A DNA stretch of 64,000 nucleotides from positions 62,001 through 126,000 of the forward strand of contig CANMVS010000015.1 of the NCBI GenBank assembly GCA_947501445.1, given 5' to 3'. Under the pieces are notes generated by a model that was given only the letters and a program-made list of their open reading frames with translations, searched no databases and was not told the DNA's origin. Made by a program: the position numbers and the translations under genes. Shown piece by piece: positions 60,898 to 64,000 of this stretch; positions within the stretch are counted from its first letter, which is position 1; each line of letters begins with the position of its first letter. The DNA is from an uncultured Rhizobiaceae group bacterium (GTDB lineage Bacteria; Pseudomonadota; Alphaproteobacteria; Rhizobiales; Rhizobiaceae).

Positions 60898-62585
60898 ACG
60901 ATCATCATGCGATTGAAAATGAAGTTCCTCAAATGCCCCTTCGGGAACCTGATATGGTTATGCGGTTGTCGAGACTTGGCGCGTTTTATCCAACGCGCCT
61001 GAGCTTCATGCGATCGCTGATACGGCAGCTTTCAACGGAAAAAGTTGATGTGCGAAGGCCCGTTTGGGAAATCGACGAGGCAGGTTACGGCCGGGCAGTC
61101 TATGCCATCACGCTTGGTGGATATGTCTACAGCCTTGTTGCATTTTCTACGCGGTTGTCGCCGGATCAACGTACTGACCGGGTCATCGCTGAAGCATGGG
61201 ATACAAGCTACGCATTATTCGATGGTGTGCCGACAGTTGATGATCTGGATCGACTTGAAGCCAATGCACCCAGACAGGAGGCCGGGCGCTTTTCTGCTAC
61301 CGAGCTGGTTATCAGCCGCGCCAACAAGTCGGTGCGGTTTTTTGATCATGTTGTGGATCGGCTAGCTCATGGCCTTCAGCCTGACAGGTCGCTGGTTGAT
61401 TCCGTTGGATATCTGATGCGCACAACTGCGGTGTATGGCAATGGAAAATTCGGTATTGCCGACCGTGCACGCATAGAGGGTCGGTCTCAGCTTTCCGGGT
61501 CATTTCAAGCGGAGATGCTGACGGTATGGTTGATCAGGGGTTTTTCTGTTGATCTTGTTGAACATATTGCCCGATGCCGCTCACCGGAAAAATCCGTGCT
61601 GCTTGATCGCGATTTGAAACGACATCTGGGCATAGGCAATTCCACCGGCCTCGGCATGGCGCCCTTTCTGGTTACACACCCGATTTTGCTCAACAACTGG
61701 ATCATATCGCGCGAAACGGCGCTGGCGCGTGTGCGTGCCATCAAACAGGCCGCACCTGATCGCATTGAGCGGGTCCTGGCGCTGATGCTCAGAGCAAGAA
61801 AGCATCTCCTGCAGTGGTCTGTGCCTGATGAAAGGCAAATGCAGCGCGTGACGATATTGCGCAACGAATGGGACGCGCTCATCGGTGTGGTGACAAGCCA
61901 ATGGCTTGAGGCGGATTATCCATGGGAGCGGATGATGGCCCTATCGCAGGAGCGCTCGCAGGAATGCCAGGAATTGATGGTATCGCTGCTGCTGGAATTC
62001 AACGGTGACCTTGTTGATGGGCTGACCGATTGCATGGTTGCAACCAATGAACCGCGTCTTGTCGCCTCAATGACAGTCGCTGCTCTGCGCGCTTTATGCG
62101 CCCGGCATTTCGATTGGACGCTGAAGATTGACTTTACTGACCGCAGGCAAACAAACCAGTTCTGGTATGTATCTGAGGAAAAATTGGAACCAAGGCTTGG
62201 CAATCGCTATGAGGAGCCAGGCTCCGAGCTGGAAATGCCACTGGATATAGCCCGGCAGGTCCAGGCGCTTGATCATGATCTTGCTGCATTTGATGACACA
62301 AAGAAAATTGCCGAGTTTTTAATCGCAAATCCCAAACATCGTGAGGCAGCGCGCCGGGTCCAATGTGCAGAGCTGCATCCCTATTCCGAAATTCGTGACA
62401 ATCTGCTGGCGGACGATAGTCTTCCGATCGACATGTTACGCTGTAAATTGTCTTTCTTTGGTGCTTCAAAATTTGACCCGAAATCTGATCGCTGGACGCG
62501 CATCACCCTGTATCAGGGCGCGCCTCTTCTGGATGAGATAACCGGTGAGAATGCTGATGACTGGTGGCTGCCGGTGCTGACATGA
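60894..62585 (+). CDS. Uncharacterised 563-aa protein
   Basis: Intact ORF with 4-bp overlaps on both sides within the operon; no family recognised. Confidence 0.75.
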   Translation: MNDHHAIENEVPQMPLREPDMVMRLSRLGAFYPTRLSFMRSLIRQLSTEKVDVRRPVWEIDEAGYGRAVYAITLGGYVYSLVAFSTRLSPDQRTDRVIAEAWDTSYALFDGVPTVDDLDRLEANAPRQEAGRFSATELVISRANKSVRFFDHVVDRLAHGLQPDRSLVDSVGYLMRTTAVYGNGKFGIADRARIEGRSQLSGSFQAEMLTVWLIRGFSVDLVEHIARCRSPEKSVLLDRDLKRHLGIGNSTGLGMAPFLVTHPILLNNWIISRETALARVRAIKQAAPDRIERVLALMLRARKHLLQWSVPDERQMQRVTILRNEWDALIGVVTSQWLEADYPWERMMALSQERSQECQELMVSLLLEFNGDLVDGLTDCMVATNEPRLVASMTVAALRALCARHFDWTLKIDFTDRRQTNQFWYVSEEKLEPRLGNRYEEPGSELEMPLDIARQVQALDHDLAAFDDTKKIAEFLIANPKHREAARRVQCAELHPYSEIRDNLLADDSLPIDMLRCKLSFFGASKFDPKSDRWTRITLYQGAPLLDEITGENADDWWLPVLT

Positions 62586-63217
62586 CGGATATTGAACGCT
62601 CCTCAAATGAAATCTACACCATGTTGCGCAAAGCCGCGATGGGGTGTGGCTATGACCACGGGTCTGCGAGCGATATTGCGCAGGCGGCCGTATGGTTGTG
62701 TGAAAACGGCATGGATGGTGTCGGGGCCTTTGTCGCTGCCTGCAACAGTGGGCCAATCCGGATGTGCCAACCGGAGATCAAGCCGCAGGAGGCGATGTTC
62801 GAAAACTGCATTGTGAGCATTGATGCGCATTCGGTATTTGATTTGCTGTTGGCCGATGCGGGGATTGCCAGCGTTTATGCAACCAACATCGATGTGCCGG
62901 ACCTGTTGATTGGTTTTGCCGGCCTATGCGCACGGGTTCATGGCGTAGAACTGGTGCTGGCGGTGGAGGGCGGTGATAAATTTGCCGTTGCCGCGGATCT
63001 GTTGCCCGGGCAGCATGCTCTTCAAAGTGGGTGCTCGGTTGCCCTATCCATCTCTGGCCGACAGCCGCAGCAGGCAACGCTCTCGCCAATAAGTCCACTG
63101 GTAATAACACCGGCCAATTGGGCGTTCTGTCTGGAACGTGCTTCAAGAACCTATGTGCCCGCAACGGAAGAATCGCGGGCAAAGGGAGCTGGTGCCAGTC
63201 TCACCGATAATGATTGA
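62582..63217 (+). CDS. Uncharacterised protein, DUF3726-like
   Basis: EIYTMLRKAAMGCGYDHGSASDIAQAAVWLCENGMDG; overlaps previous stop by 4 bp. Confidence 0.65.
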   Translation: MTDIERSSNEIYTMLRKAAMGCGYDHGSASDIAQAAVWLCENGMDGVGAFVAACNSGPIRMCQPEIKPQEAMFENCIVSIDAHSVFDLLLADAGIASVYATNIDVPDLLIGFAGLCARVHGVELVLAVEGGDKFAVAADLLPGQHALQSGCSVALSISGRQPQQATLSPISPLVITPANWAFCLERASRTYVPATEESRAKGAGASLTDND

Positions 63218-63229
63218 TAGGGAAATTTC

Positions 63230-64000
63230 ATGACGAATGTAACGTTGAGCCTTGATGAAGTTGGTGCACTTGCAAAACGTGCCCTTGTGGGGGCGGGGGC
63301 GAGCGATGCGAATGCGGCGTCTGTCGCCCGTTCAACGGTATTGGCTGAGCGGGACGGTATTCGCAGCCACGGGCTGCTTTATGTGCCGATTTACGCCGAG
63401 CATGTGGTTTGTGGCAAAGTTGACGGCAAGGCTGAACCACAGGTGGAGCATCCAAGGTCCGGTGCCATATGTGTTGACGCCCAGTCAGGATTTGCCCATC
63501 CGGCCATTGATGCGGGTTGGGATATGTTGAGCGAGGCGGCGCGGCAAAACGGCGTCGCCATCATGACCGTCCACAATTCCTACAATTGCGGTGTTCTGGG
63601 TCACCATGCCCAACGGATGGCTGAATCCGGCCTGATTGGCTTGTGTTTTACCCATGCACCAGCCTCCATCGCTCCGCAGGGCGGTAGTAAACCGGTGGTT
63701 GGAACAAATCCTTTCGCGCTTGCTGTGCCTGATGGCGCAGGGCAGGCCGCTCTGGTTATCGATCAGTCCGCAAGCATTATTGCCAAATCCGAAATCCTGC
63801 TTCGCGCCAGAACCGGCGAACCCATTGAGCCTGACTGGGCACTGGATGCGCAGGGACGTCCAACGACGGATGCCAGTCTGGCGCTCAAGGGATCGATGAT
63901 GCCGGCAGGTGGCTACAAGGGATTTGGCATTGGTCTGCTGGTGGAAATCATGGCTTCCTGTCTTGCGGGCGCCGTGTCCAGTGTCAATGCCAGTCCGTTT
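63230..64000 (+). CDS. Ldh-family (malate/L-lactate/ureidoglycolate-type) oxidoreductase, truncated by window end
   Basis: Open frame from ATG 63230: LAERDGIRSHGLLYVPIYAEHV, VHNSYNCGVLGHHAQRMAESGLIGLCFTHAPASIAPQGG, VVGTNPFALAVP, GGYKGFGIGLLVEIMA. Confidence 0.88.
   Translation, partial: MTNVTLSLDEVGALAKRALVGAGASDANAASVARSTVLAERDGIRSHGLLYVPIYAEHVVCGKVDGKAEPQVEHPRSGAICVDAQSGFAHPAIDAGWDMLSEAARQNGVAIMTVHNSYNCGVLGHHAQRMAESGLIGLCFTHAPASIAPQGGSKPVVGTNPFALAVPDGAGQAALVIDQSASIIAKSEILLRARTGEPIEPDWALDAQGRPTTDASLALKGSMMPAGGYKGFGIGLLVEIMASCLAGAVSSVNASPF

Noticed and set aside
1-64000. CRISPR arrays, tRNA/rRNA genes, IS elements, prophage or defence systems
   Set aside because: No regularly spaced repeats, transposase, integrase, phage or known defence-gene motifs were seen by eye; a tRNAscan/CRISPR search was not possible.

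Overview
The window looks like a chromosomal segment of an alphaproteobacterium (Rhizobiales/Rhodobacterales-like gene content). It is dense with catabolic and transport operons. I saw no tRNA, rRNA, CRISPR array, transposase or phage genes. Left to right: (1) end of a PcaF-like thiolase, a tandem OsmC-like protein, PobA, GntR, an aldehyde dehydrogenase and a TRAP transporter (aromatic-acid locus); (2) a Zur/ZnuBC zinc locus with a Tat-signal-like unknown protein in the divergent position where znuA would be expected; (3) a MocR regulator, a DoeA-like M24 hydrolase and an ArgE-like M20 deacetylase; (4) CysQ and a bestrophin; (5) a glucuronide-type ABC/GH2/uronate isomerase/GntR cluster with an uncharacterised 376-aa protein; (6) acyl-CoA dehydrogenase; (7) a Cache histidine kinase/NarL-type regulator pair divergent from a TRAP system whose DctM has a long C-terminal extension; (8) a PccR-PccB-orf-orf-PccA-AKR-methylmalonyl-CoA mutase cluster, then 3-hydroxyisobutyrate dehydrogenase; (9) a dicarboxylate-symporter/solute-binding-protein fusion; (10) an FMO-BASS-epimerase-SDR operon with divergent TetR; (11) a DUF427-like/class III adenylate cyclase fusion; (12) SDR, LacI, a decayed hydroxypyruvate isomerase, ALDH, dipeptidase, two uncharacterised proteins and an Ldh-family oxidoreductase running off the end. 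The strongest leads are the DUF427-like/cyclase fusion, the SDF+SBP fusion, a 53-bp-spaced pair of perfect palindromes beside a 74-bp repeat that recurs inverted 10.5 kb away, the hyi pseudogene, the candidate zinc-linked unknown protein, and the 563-aa + DUF3726-like + Ldh gene set. All calls come from reading the sequence and supplied translations; no database searches were run.
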